Assembly: GCA_040223695.1 (NCBI GenBank)
Contig: JAVKFU010000007.1
Location: forward strand, 1-64,000
Origin: Deltaproteobacteria bacterium
GTDB lineage: Bacteria; Desulfobacterota_D; UBA1144; Nemesobacterales; UBA2774
Length of the DNA stretch: 64,000 nt
Direction: 5' to 3'
The translations under genes and the position numbers were made by a program. Of this stretch, positions 34,975 to 43,747 are shown piece by piece. Positions within the stretch are counted from its first letter, which is position 1. Each line of letters begins with the position of its first letter. The notes below the pieces were generated by a model, which saw only the letters and a list, made by a program, of their open reading frames with translations, ran no database searches and had not been told where the DNA came from.

Positions 34975-36840
34975 GTGGGATTCTTATCACGACTAATTGG
35001 AAAACTAGGCAAACATACAGGAGAAAACACAGTAGCTCGTGGTAGTGAAAGAGGAAAGCACCATGGTCAAGGGGAGGTGCCTAACAACATTAATTTAGAT
35101 TCTATCGAATATATTCCTTTACCTCAGTCACCTTGTACATGGGAACTTGATGGGCGTGACGGTTTTCAACGGGAATATGAAGATCCTCTATTAAAGGAAA
35201 TATTTCAATATGGGTGGCAAGGAAAATATACAAAGGTAATAAATCTATCCAAGAAGTTAAGTATAGATCGTCTCTCTGGCCAACTAGGTCAGATAGTTGC
35301 CAAAGCTTATCGTAATACTGTCCTGAAGCGTCTCAGGGCCAATCAAATTAAGTCTGCTGCACGATGGGCAAAGGAAATGCTCGATACTGTCCCCACACAT
35401 TGTACTGATACCGACAAAAGACGTTTGAACAAAATCATCCTTAAATTAGACAAGGCAAAGATTAAACATAAATTTCTACCAGTAGATGTTCCTCCGCCAA
35501 GTAGTGAACCACTATTCACATTATCCAAGGGGGATAAATGGAATATTCTTGAAGTCAAAACGCTCCCGAAGGATGAAAGACCGGATAAAACATTTCAGAT
35601 CTTGGGTGTCACTTTTGATGGGGTTTTATATGCTGACCGAAATGGAAAGAGCGAGTTGGCTTCTGGCGGTCCTTCTGCACTGCGGAAACTTGATCGATCA
35701 GGGAAAGTTGTTGCTGAGCGTGCTATAAATCATGACATATATAGAGTTGGTTTCAAAGCAACAAGTAAGTACTGCATTATCATGGATAGTAATGGGTGCA
35801 TTTATATATATGATAACTTTCTTAAATTGATAGCTAAAAGCGACTTACAAGAAGATAGACGAGTTAAAGAACATTTTAGAACCACAGATACGAACTATTG
35901 GGGCGAGTTTCGAAGTCAGGTCCGAGCCGTTGACGCGAGCACTGACGGGAGATATTACTTGTTTACGCTTGCCGACGAGGCTTGGTGTTGTTCATTGGAT
36001 GGTGAGACGGTCTGGGGTGTTCGGATGCCACTAAATGAAGGGTGGGTGCGTGCAGTTGGTCAGAGTGCGCAACCTGATCTAGGAATTGAAGTCGAGGAAG
36101 CGCTAAAAACACTTGGACTGACTCTTCCGATAACTCCACAGGAAATCAAACAAAAATATAAGAAGTTGGCACTAAGACATCACCCTGATCGAAACCCTGG
36201 AGACACTGAAGCAGACAAACGCATGCAAGAAATAAATGAAGCTTTCCAAATACTTACCGGCATAGACCCGGCTAAAATCGATATCGTGGTTGAAGATTCA
36301 GAAACAACATATTTTCGCCGTGAGACGCCGGACCACGTGATTGAATCTGGATCAATTCGACTGGAATTTTGGGGTCTAAGCGGACCAGCGCAAGACTGGA
36401 TTTACTGTGCTTCATTTTTAGCACACAGCACTGGAGCATTTCTCCTAACATACTCGGGTAAAGTGGTTGAGGTGGATAGTAAAGGTCTACCTTTACGGGT
36501 CTACGATATTGGTGTAGTTCCAGACGAAATTGTAGAGGTAGGTAACTATATCTACATACTCACTTCAACTCGTTTATATGTCTTAGAACAAAAAAATAAT
36601 CTCATAGCTTTCGTAGATGTGTTCCGCAAGGGAAGATTGCTTGTGACAACTACAGGCTTCGGCCTTCTGGATAGTAAGTGTTTCAAGTGGTTTACACCAT
36701 CTGGTGACCAGTCGGGAGAGGTCATTACACGTCACCCAATTCGAGCATTATACAATTCAGAGTACGGCATTGTGATTGAGACTCGACAACATCGCACAAC
36801 CATAAGTGGTCTGAGTCTATTTGATTCAACCAAACATTAG
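34975..36840 (+). CDS. J-domain protein with propeller-like flanks
   Basis: About 621 residues. A canonical J domain sits at about residues 380-430: ALKTLGLTLPITPQEIKQKYKKLALRHHPDRNPGD, with the HPD triad that stimulates Hsp70. Before it lie about 200 residues of repeated short beta strands (FQILGVTFDGVLYADRNG, YCIIMDSNGCIYIYDNF, VRAVDASTDGRYYLFTLADE). After it the same style resumes (GAFLLTYSGKVVEVDSKG, NYIYILTSTRLYVLEQ). These are WD40/propeller-like strands interrupted by a J domain. The N-terminal 180 residues are helical and TPR-like. GTG 34975 follows GGGAAG by 8 bases. Function unknown; cargo-island position suggests defence or chaperone-linked sensing. Confidence 0.7.
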   Translation: MGFLSRLIGKLGKHTGENTVARGSERGKHHGQGEVPNNINLDSIEYIPLPQSPCTWELDGRDGFQREYEDPLLKEIFQYGWQGKYTKVINLSKKLSIDRLSGQLGQIVAKAYRNTVLKRLRANQIKSAARWAKEMLDTVPTHCTDTDKRRLNKIILKLDKAKIKHKFLPVDVPPPSSEPLFTLSKGDKWNILEVKTLPKDERPDKTFQILGVTFDGVLYADRNGKSELASGGPSALRKLDRSGKVVAERAINHDIYRVGFKATSKYCIIMDSNGCIYIYDNFLKLIAKSDLQEDRRVKEHFRTTDTNYWGEFRSQVRAVDASTDGRYYLFTLADEAWCCSLDGETVWGVRMPLNEGWVRAVGQSAQPDLGIEVEEALKTLGLTLPITPQEIKQKYKKLALRHHPDRNPGDTEADKRMQEINEAFQILTGIDPAKIDIVVEDSETTYFRRETPDHVIESGSIRLEFWGLSGPAQDWIYCASFLAHSTGAFLLTYSGKVVEVDSKGLPLRVYDIGVVPDEIVEVGNYIYILTSTRLYVLEQKNNLIAFVDVFRKGRLLVTTTGFGLLDSKCFKWFTPSGDQSGEVITRHPIRALYNSEYGIVIETRQHRTTISGLSLFDSTKH

Positions 36841-36994
36841 TCAAGGTAAACTAAGGCTTATGAGTTATTTTAAAATAAATAGCTACTGACTCATATACAG
36901 AAACGTATTTTGAATAATATACTTTGAGAAAACTTTTTGATATTATCCCTTTTTCCACTTCCCAAGATGATTATTGTTCTACTATCAGCAGACT

Positions 36995-39436
36995 TCACCC
37001 AAATTTCACCTCATACCCTTGTTCCATCTCCTTGGCATGCTCCGGATGGCAGGTCATCACCAGCACTTGATGTTTCTTTGAAAACTCATAGATACCATCA
37101 ACAGCCTGGTTTCGGCGATCAGGATCCATATCGACCAGAGGATCATCCAGTACAACCACACCCAACCGCTTATCCATGAGATGATCACACAAGGCAAACC
37201 GCCAAGCCAAGGCCACTGACCCTTTTGTACCATGGGAAAGCAGTTGAAAAGTCAATTCCTGCTTATTATTCGTCACAAACGCCTCCGGCATATCCTGCTC
37301 CATCCTCACCGTCTTGAACCGCTTGCCAGAAACAATTGAAAGCCACTTCAGAAATGAATCCTTTACACCTTTAAAAGTATCCACATCAAGAGAATTCAAC
37401 AGCTCTTCCGTCTTTTCTTGAACACGGGCCAGAATCTCTGCTTCTCTGTTAATTCGCTCAAATTCCGCCTCGGCTTCTTGCTTTTGTGCATTAAGCTCTT
37501 CAGAAGAAGTATCTGATGCCTGACCTTCCAAACGGGCCCGCCCCTCCTTATTTTCTGAAATCTTTTCCTTAAGTTCGCTAATTTCCTGATCCAATTGATC
37601 CATATAATTTAAAAAAGATTCAGCAGATTCAAATTCCTTCGGTAAGTCAGGAAGTACCTCGACCTCTTTATTCAAATCCCGATATTGAACTAGAAGATCA
37701 CCCAGTGCCTCGGCGACTTTATCATGATTATCATATTTATTCTTCCATTCAGCCAACTGGCCTTCCTTCTCCAGCTTCTCTTTTTCGAGTCCATCTCTTC
37801 TGGATGTAGCCTCTGCCAAATCTTCAGAAATCTTTATAGAGTCCCGTACCTCTTTATCAGGCTTGTATTCTTCTAGCTTCTGCTTCAACATCTCTAGATC
37901 ATCATCTCCCAACCCTTCCCGGAATTGGTTTTCGGCCTGTTCCAGATGAAACAGCTTATCCCGGTACAGTCGCTCCATCGACTCCGCCTCTTGAAGATCC
38001 TGCGCCCCTGCCTCCTTAAGCTTCCTACTAAATGATTCTCCTTTTTCCTCAAGCTCCTGTACAGTCTGCTCGATATCCCCGTCACCAGAAAAAACGCTGA
38101 TCTTCAGCTCATTGGTTTCCAGCGTAAATCCACCAGTAGCTGTCCTCTTTTTCTCATCTCCCTTATTAAGAGAAATAGTCTCAGAATTTTCCTTACTAAC
38201 CTCCTGCCAATCAAATTCCGTATCGACTTTACCTTCCACCGATATTCTTAGCTTCGCCGCTTCCACCCGAGCTTCCAGACGATCCATATGCACATTAAAA
38301 TTCCGCAGATCAGTAATTTGCTCTTCGGTTACCTGTGTGGCTTCCTCCACCTCTCGTTTCATCTCACCGGCTTTTTTCTTTAAATCCTCCAGATTTTGGA
38401 TCCGTTCTTTAAGCATTCTCAATTCCTGCTGCTTCTGCACTTGTTGTAATTCCTGCTGATACTGATTAATGTGCTGCTCTAATTCTTTAATTTGAGTCGC
38501 AATACTCTCAAGCCGCTGATCCAACAACGGCCACTGCTTATTGATCTCCCGAATAGATTCCAGTTCTTGTCCAATTTCCTTCAGTTTATACTCTTTATTC
38601 TGTCGCCGTTGGATTCCACTCTTCAGAGGACTGAGCTTCTCATGATCTTGCTTTTTCTCCTGAAGCTGCTCTGTCAGCCATCCTATTTCCTTATTCAAAC
38701 CATCAAGTCTTTGCTCAAATTCCAGCGCAGATTCATAATCGATCTTGGACTTTTCCTTTCGATAAAATGCTTCCACCACCTTACCGAGTCCAACTTTATA
38801 CGGATTTTGAATACCCCGGTTGTTTTCAGGATACTGCTGTCCTCGGTTCCATTTTTTAAAATAGTTTTCAAACTTGTCATCCACGATCTTCCGGAAACGA
38901 TCCACAGAAATCCCACCCGTCTCCATCACGCTTTTCCGCAACACCGCTCCCAGCTCATTCCGCACCTGTTCTTCCTGCTTCATCTGTTTCAGTGTCTCCT
39001 GAAGGCCAGACTGATTCGACAACAAAATCGTTCGCATTGTGGCCGGTGATACAGGTAACAACTCAAAAATCTGTTTTTGAACGTCCTCTTCGTTAGTGAT
39101 TTCCGTTCCATCCGGAAGGCGGATACTAGCACTCCCCTCACGATTCCCTTTTTTCCAGGTTTTCTGAATGTGCACCTGCGAACCTTCTTCCAGTTCGAGT
39201 AATATCTTCAGGCGGATAATGTCACCTCCACCAACCGGGAAAAAGTTGCCCATTTCATCTTCCAGTTGCCTAGCCGTCTTGCTGGTGGATGTTAGAAGTC
39301 CGTGTACCACCGCCTGAAACAGTGTAGACTTGCCCGCCTCATTAGGCCCAAGCAATATATTCAGTCCATTTTCAAATGAAAAGGTTTTGTCTTGGATCGC
39401 CGCATATGGGTGTAGCCGGATGGATCTAATTCTCAT
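36995..39436 (-). CDS. SbcC/YhaN-like SMC-family ATPase
   Basis: An 813-residue protein with split ABC ATPase halves around a long coiled coil (about 200-700). Walker A is LLGPNEAGKSTLFQAVVHG (residues about 31-49). The C-terminal signature is LLSHGTKGSVALAWRFAL and Walker B VVVLDDPLVDMDPDRRNQ. It is shorter than E. coli SbcC (about 1,050). It overlaps the metallophosphoesterase gene by 11 bp, the arrangement of SbcD-SbcC and of YhaO-YhaN, the nuclease complexes that process DNA ends and hairpins. Situated in the cargo island rather than with chromosomal repair genes. Confidence 0.8.
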   Translation of the reverse strand: MRIRSIRLHPYAAIQDKTFSFENGLNILLGPNEAGKSTLFQAVVHGLLTSTSKTARQLEDEMGNFFPVGGGDIIRLKILLELEEGSQVHIQKTWKKGNREGSASIRLPDGTEITNEEDVQKQIFELLPVSPATMRTILLSNQSGLQETLKQMKQEEQVRNELGAVLRKSVMETGGISVDRFRKIVDDKFENYFKKWNRGQQYPENNRGIQNPYKVGLGKVVEAFYRKEKSKIDYESALEFEQRLDGLNKEIGWLTEQLQEKKQDHEKLSPLKSGIQRRQNKEYKLKEIGQELESIREINKQWPLLDQRLESIATQIKELEQHINQYQQELQQVQKQQELRMLKERIQNLEDLKKKAGEMKREVEEATQVTEEQITDLRNFNVHMDRLEARVEAAKLRISVEGKVDTEFDWQEVSKENSETISLNKGDEKKRTATGGFTLETNELKISVFSGDGDIEQTVQELEEKGESFSRKLKEAGAQDLQEAESMERLYRDKLFHLEQAENQFREGLGDDDLEMLKQKLEEYKPDKEVRDSIKISEDLAEATSRRDGLEKEKLEKEGQLAEWKNKYDNHDKVAEALGDLLVQYRDLNKEVEVLPDLPKEFESAESFLNYMDQLDQEISELKEKISENKEGRARLEGQASDTSSEELNAQKQEAEAEFERINREAEILARVQEKTEELLNSLDVDTFKGVKDSFLKWLSIVSGKRFKTVRMEQDMPEAFVTNNKQELTFQLLSHGTKGSVALAWRFALCDHLMDKRLGVVVLDDPLVDMDPDRRNQAVDGIYEFSKKHQVLVMTCHPEHAKEMEQGYEVKFG

Positions 39437-40538
39437 CTTTTACCTCTTGGATTATTTCGTAGGCCATTTGCAATGCCTGTTCATCCTCATCTTCAAAGAA
39501 TTCAGAAAGCAGCCGATAGGGAAAAGACCCTTCGGGGAATTCCTGCCTGATCTGCTCTCTAGTCACCCGTTGTACTAAATCGCTATCATGCAATTTCAAT
39601 TCCAGCACGTTTTTTCTAAGCGTCGGGAGGGTTGACCTCCACTCATCATACAACTCAGGATCCAGATGCCCTTCCAAGGTAAGTTGAAGGACTACATGGG
39701 AATAATCATCCTTGGTAATAGAATCCACCAGCTTCTTCAGATCCTGCTCCTTTTCCAACGTCTCGAGACGCTGTACAAACAGGTAGGTTCCGGTGCTAAG
39801 TATTTCGGCCTCAATTTCTTTATTTTCATTTATTGTGATAAAGAAAGCGTGTCCTTCATGCCGGCAGTCGAAACCGTCAGGCTCGGGGGTACCCGGATTA
39901 AAAATTAAATCCCTGTTCCCCGGTTTTTCAGGCCAGGTAACATGCGTATGACCCAACAGCCAGATATTCACTCCGGTATTCTTGAGTTCTTTTAGTATCA
40001 TGGGATAATATCGCTGTTCAAAATCCGGTGATACTCCTTCGATACTTCCATGAGCTATGCCAATTTGAATCATTTCCTGGTTCTTTTCAACTTCCCTGAT
40101 CCAGCCGATAGCGTTTTCATTCGAATGCTTGGCATTGCAGGGACCGGGATAGACCATAGCTTTCAAGTCATATTCTTGCAGATCCATTGGTTTAGGGTTA
40201 CTTAGCACAATAACATGCTCATCTGCCTCCTTAGCAAACCGGCTCCACAGTTCGCTGTCTTCTGTTATATAGTCATGATTCCCTGGTAGCACTAAGACTA
40301 CCTTTCCCGAAAATCCATTGATAGCCCTCACAGCCCTTTGTACATCACTAGTATTCATAGAAGTGCGATCAAACAGGTCACCGGCAATACTCAGAATGTC
40401 AGACTTTTTTTCATTTGCCAGTCTTACAACAGATTCGAGAGTATCATATCTTGCCTGGATCAACTTATCCTGAGCTTCAGGATGGTCACGAAAGTGGCGA
40501 CCGAGGTGAAAATCAGCAGTGTGGAGAATATTAATCAT
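39426..40538 (-). CDS. SbcD/YhaO-like metallophosphoesterase nuclease
   Basis: A 370-residue calcineurin-like phosphoesterase. Metal-binding motifs run in order: INILHTADFHLGRHF (D.H), ILSIAGDLFDRT (GD), VLPGNHDYI (GNHD), GIAHGSIEG, and WLLGHTHVTWP (GHTH). It is the partner of the overlapping SMC-like ATPase. The C-terminal 120 residues form the usual capping domain. Start ATG 40538 is the first in frame, with no strong ribosome-binding site. The upstream interval to 40973 has no gene except a terminator. Confidence 0.8.
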   Translation of the reverse strand: MINILHTADFHLGRHFRDHPEAQDKLIQARYDTLESVVRLANEKKSDILSIAGDLFDRTSMNTSDVQRAVRAINGFSGKVVLVLPGNHDYITEDSELWSRFAKEADEHVIVLSNPKPMDLQEYDLKAMVYPGPCNAKHSNENAIGWIREVEKNQEMIQIGIAHGSIEGVSPDFEQRYYPMILKELKNTGVNIWLLGHTHVTWPEKPGNRDLIFNPGTPEPDGFDCRHEGHAFFITINENKEIEAEILSTGTYLFVQRLETLEKEQDLKKLVDSITKDDYSHVVLQLTLEGHLDPELYDEWRSTLPTLRKNVLELKLHDSDLVQRVTREQIRQEFPEGSFPYRLLSEFFEDEDEQALQMAYEIIQEVKDEN

Positions 40539-40905
40539 TTCGATTTAATTGCAACTTTTAACCAACATGTTATATCAGTTTTTATCCATTGGCGGGTTCG
40601 GATCATTACCGTGACTGTCGGAACAAGAAATTCGCCCATCTTGATTATGGGTACGGAGTTCGTTGAGCTTTTTTATATTTTAGAAGTGATTCAAAATAGC
40701 TCTTCCTACTCCCGAATTGTAACCACAACACAATCTAAATTTCAACCACGCCTATTGAGTATTATTAACACGTACATTTTTTTCTTCAATAGGCCTGAAT
40801 AAGTATTTTCATAACACTTTTTAATGTTGCTCAAAGTTGCTGACCAACTTTTTAAGATAAATTTTACTTTCGATCTGTATTAGAGTTAACAAAAGAATAA
40901 AAATA

Positions 40906-40926
40906 GGACGGTAATTACTACCGTCC
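40906..40926 (-). terminator. intrinsic terminator
   Basis: GGACGGTA-ATTAC-TACCGTCC forms an 8-bp stem and 5-nt loop. On the minus strand TATTTTTATTC follows, ending the 42.1-40.97 kb operon; on the plus strand TTTATAG follows, weaker. Confidence 0.75.
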
Positions 40927-40973
40927 TTTATAGCGTGTTATTATGCTGATATTAAGTTGTAAATGTACTGATA

Positions 40974-41265
40974 CTAAGGAGTGTTCCTCTCTGCTGTTTT
41001 CAATACTCCAGTCAAAACTACCATTAGAATATGCTTGCAGATATTCTCATGCACGAATCTGTCAGGGCACGAACAAAAGTACTTCCCCGATCCATTGATC
41101 CCTACAGCATATTCCTTCGTTTCATCTTGAACATACGCTCTTGTCTCATTCGCTTCTTGCTTGCTTGAGTATGTTTATCTTATAGCTTCCATCTACAACA
41201 GCTTTCAACGCCCTTCCTACCCGTGCTTCATCCGCTTTGTGGATGAACTCAAATTCTGCCTTCAT
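40974..41265 (-). pseudogene. frameshifted SWIM zinc-finger protein gene
   Basis: ATG 41265 with GGAGGTGA upstream begins MKAEFEFIHKADEARVGRAL and stops after 39 codons. A +1 shift near that stop (about 41148) opens a second frame: NETRAYVQDETKEYAVGING, then KYFCSCPDRFVHENICKHIL, to a stop at 40974. CxC followed by CxH is the SWIM zinc finger. The two halves join well, so this is a small SWIM-domain gene broken by one frameshift, or else a programmed shift or read error. Start overlaps the preceding gene. Confidence 0.65.
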
Positions 41266-41698
41266 GGTGAGTCACCTCCCCGCTATCAAGTGAATTCAGG
41301 AGATAGCTTTCGATCCTCACGAGCGTCACGATTTGCTCCAGGACTCTTAATCTCCTTTCAAGAATTTCAACCTCAGCCTTCATGAACCTTTCTTGCTTTT
41401 CGAGATGGTCGTACTGCATCTTGAGTGTTTCGTACTCGGAATTATTCTTAAGCCTTTTCTGAATTTCGGCATTTCTCAGAGTATCGTTTGAGAACATCTT
41501 CTTGCCGTTATCATCTGACTCGGTTGCTACCTCATAAGCAACTGCGGTTTCAAATTCCTTCATCTGTTCTGTAAGCGAATGCTTTTCATCAAATAGCGTT
41601 ACAAAATCCAACTTCTTTCTCTGGAATGAAGCTATGAGCTCCTTAAGCTCATTCTTTAGATATATTGTTTCAGATATGATTTGATCCATGTTCATCAT
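41249..41698 (-). CDS. coiled-coil protein of unknown function
   Basis: A 149-residue charged helical protein: IISETIYLKNELKELIASFQRKKLDFVTLFDEKHSLTEQMKEFE in the first half and a long heptad-like helix in the second. No family recognised. It lies between the SSB-like gene (9 bp away) and the SWIM gene (overlapping), so the three are an operon. Probably a DNA-maintenance accessory protein of the element, by position only. Confidence 0.55.
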   Translation of the reverse strand: MMNMDQIISETIYLKNELKELIASFQRKKLDFVTLFDEKHSLTEQMKEFETAVAYEVATESDDNGKKMFSNDTLRNAEIQKRLKNNSEYETLKMQYDHLEKQERFMKAEVEILERRLRVLEQIVTLVRIESYLLNSLDSGEVTHHEGRI

Positions 41699-41707
41699 TA
41701 CCCTCCG

Positions 41708-42106
41708 TTAAAATGGAATGTCTTGCTGATCGTCATGCACTTCATCATCTTTCTTGATCGGTTCATAGACATACTCCTCCAATTGCCGTGCGGCAGATTC
41801 CACCTCTTCAGTAGTGACAGAATTCCCGTTGGTCTTCAGCATCTCAACAGCCGAGCGTATTAGAGAAAGCCTCGTGATACGGACATCTTTTGCCGTTATG
41901 CTCGCTTTCATTGCTTCCTCCGCATTTATAAACTTCAGCTCCTTTATCCACTTTTTGTTTTTACCGTCTACCCTGATTTCAACCGCGTCTCCCTCTTGCG
42001 GATTATCTACAGGGTCATAGTGGGAGAAGTTAAACCAGTTGTTCCCTATCTTTATCCCTTTATCGTTTACTGACTCTACGATTCCTTTTACTGTCTTTGT
42101 TTTCAT
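41708..42106 (-). CDS. SSB-like OB-fold protein with acidic tip
   Basis: A 132-residue protein. The N-terminal 60 residues alternate short strands (VKGIVESVNDKGIKIGNNWF, GDAVEIRVDGKNKKWIKELKF), consistent with an OB-fold. The C-terminus DDEVHDDQQDIPF closely matches the DDDIPF tail by which single-stranded DNA-binding proteins recruit repair and replication enzymes. Sequence elsewhere is too different to call it SSB. First gene of the three-gene operon. A ssDNA-binding maintenance role is likely. Confidence 0.65.
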   Translation of the reverse strand: MKTKTVKGIVESVNDKGIKIGNNWFNFSHYDPVDNPQEGDAVEIRVDGKNKKWIKELKFINAEEAMKASITAKDVRITRLSLIRSAVEMLKTNGNSVTTEEVESAARQLEEYVYEPIKKDDEVHDDQQDIPF

Positions 42107-42294
42107 AAATGACCTCCTTGTCTTTGGAATATATAGACGGGAGGGGTGAGCCTACCGCCTGGATAGTACACATCACCCCCTTTACCGTTTACCGGATACA
42201 CCCCTGCCATATATCCTTAAGGACTGGACTCATTCCGGCTTGAGTGCAGTTGGTCCGTTAGAACCAGACTCTGGCAGGAGAAAACAGGCAGGTA

Positions 42295-43413
42295 TCAGTG
42301 AACTGCGTACTGGACTTGAGGGTTCTCCCAGTTTGAAAAATCAACCTGGGGAGCGAGATTGTCCAGGTCCCAGTTTTTCTTGAACATGAGTCCCCCTGCA
42401 TGGATCAGGAGATTGAGCCTGTCCTTTTCAGGGATATGGGTATAGTGAGACCCTATCTCGGTCAAATGATTAAACACCTCATAGGCGTTTATAGGAGTTC
42501 GTGCAGAGGATTTCCAGGACAGGGATGCCGGTATCGCCTCGGGATTCTCGTAGCCGTATGCTATTGCAACTCGCGTGATAGGAATCCTTCTTTCAAGATC
42601 AGGTACAAGTATTTCCCCGTCTTCATCTTTGAGCCTTGCTATATACGAGTAGGAATTCTCGAGCTCTCTGTATGAGAGCCTCTTTTCGGTCAGCGCTGAT
42701 AGAGCTTCGGGATAGCGCGATATTCTTTCGGGTTCATCCAAAATCAGATCGACAGCGTTTAAAATCCTCTCAACATTCCTGCTCTTAAAATGCATCCCTC
42801 CATAAGTGGGAGCGTAAGTCATGTTTGTACAGATTAGCCGTAAGAGGGATTCCGATATTGAGGGCGCGTACATCTCTAGGCTTGATGCCGAGAATCCTAT
42901 TCCGTATCTGAACAGGTCTTCGCTCTTAGCTTCGATTGGACAGAAAGTAACCGGGGTGTAGAAAAATGCTGATGACGAAACATCGTCAATATCGACAACC
43001 ATATTTTCTACACCAGCCTCCTCATGTACTTTCCTGTATATATCGTCAGTTATCTCAAGGAATCTCCTCAGAGATATGAAACTGCTCCGTCTCGGGAAAA
43101 GACCGATCACGGTGAGTGATTCGTCATCCACCTTGAATGTGATCTCCTTCTGAGACCCCGTGGTTATCCTGCCCGAAAGCTCCTTCCACAGATCAGGCAT
43201 CTGTGAAGACATTGAGCACGCAAAGTAGTAGGGCACTCTGAGTACCCGGCATAACTGGCTTGCGGCTCTTTCGGAAAGTATGTATTCCCTGAAGTCCAAG
43301 GCTATCTTCCCTATTTCGGATGTTGGAACAATATCCGAGAGCCGCGCATGAACATATGACTCGTCAATCGAGCCGTTCAAATCCCTGACCTCTTCGATTG
43401 AGGTTAAACGCAT
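42295..43413 (-). CDS. DUF932-like phage/plasmid protein
   Basis: A 372-residue protein. Its general pattern (DFREYILSERAASQLCRVLRVPYYFACSM, VTFCPIEAKSEDLFRYGIGF, THIPEKDRLNLLIHAGG) resembles DUF932 / phage-plasmid-like proteins, found on mobile elements and sometimes linked with anti-restriction. No enzyme motif is visible. The match is from general pattern, not a decisive motif. The interval 42107-42294 upstream of the SSB-like gene is C-rich with short inverted repeats but no gene. Confidence 0.5.
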   Translation of the reverse strand: MRLTSIEEVRDLNGSIDESYVHARLSDIVPTSEIGKIALDFREYILSERAASQLCRVLRVPYYFACSMSSQMPDLWKELSGRITTGSQKEITFKVDDESLTVIGLFPRRSSFISLRRFLEITDDIYRKVHEEAGVENMVVDIDDVSSSAFFYTPVTFCPIEAKSEDLFRYGIGFSASSLEMYAPSISESLLRLICTNMTYAPTYGGMHFKSRNVERILNAVDLILDEPERISRYPEALSALTEKRLSYRELENSYSYIARLKDEDGEILVPDLERRIPITRVAIAYGYENPEAIPASLSWKSSARTPINAYEVFNHLTEIGSHYTHIPEKDRLNLLIHAGGLMFKKNWDLDNLAPQVDFSNWENPQVQYAVH

Positions 43414-43466
43414 ATATACACCTCCTTAATATGGATTTTTTAAAGAACTTACGGCAATCCTCTTTC

Positions 43467-43631
43467 TTACAAGGACGGGCCGTGAAATAACGCTTTCACA
43501 AGCTCAACGACGAAGTTCCCTCCGGCGACTATCAGACCTAGGAAGACCTCGACGCTGAAGCCTTGGTTGACTCCGATCCCCAGCATGATGAGGAGAATTG
43601 CCACTGAAACTATGAAGCTTAAAATGCTCAT
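43467..43631 (-). CDS. 54-residue two-segment membrane protein
   Basis: Short ATG frame with GGGGAG upstream: MSILSFIVSVAILLIMLGIG, then NQGFSVEVFLGLIVAGGNF and a tail ending HGPSL. Two hydrophobic segments, like small conjugation or holin-type proteins. It lies just before the DUF932-like gene on the same strand and opposite the second transfer ATPase. No family assigned. Confidence 0.55.
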   Translation of the reverse strand: MSILSFIVSVAILLIMLGIGVNQGFSVEVFLGLIVAGGNFVVELVKALFHGPSL

Positions 43632-43676
43632 ATGCTCCCCATCTTAATGAACTGTGTAGATTGCAATAGGAGGGAT

Positions 43677-43696
43677 AATTTGCCTGAAGAGACAAC
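43677..43696 (+). repeat. recurrent 20-bp motif, copy D
   Basis: AATTTGCC-TGAAGA-GACAAC. It is nested in a larger inverted repeat: AGGAGGGATAATTTG (43669-43683) with CAAATTTCCCCTCCT (43698-43712), 13 of 15 paired. It lies 51 bp before the second transfer ATPase gene. Confidence 0.55.
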
Positions 43697-43747
43697 CCAA
43701 ATTTCCCCTCCTATCTGGTCACTTCTTTGAACTATAGAGTAGAAAGA

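Noticed and set aside
38112-39049. Long plus-strand frames inside the SbcC-like gene
   Set aside because: Mirror of the coiled-coil coding strand; serine/leucine-rich antisense translation with no motif.
40338-40802. 154-codon plus-strand frame
   Set aside because: Mostly antisense to the SbcD-like gene and lacking protein-like composition; a shadow frame.
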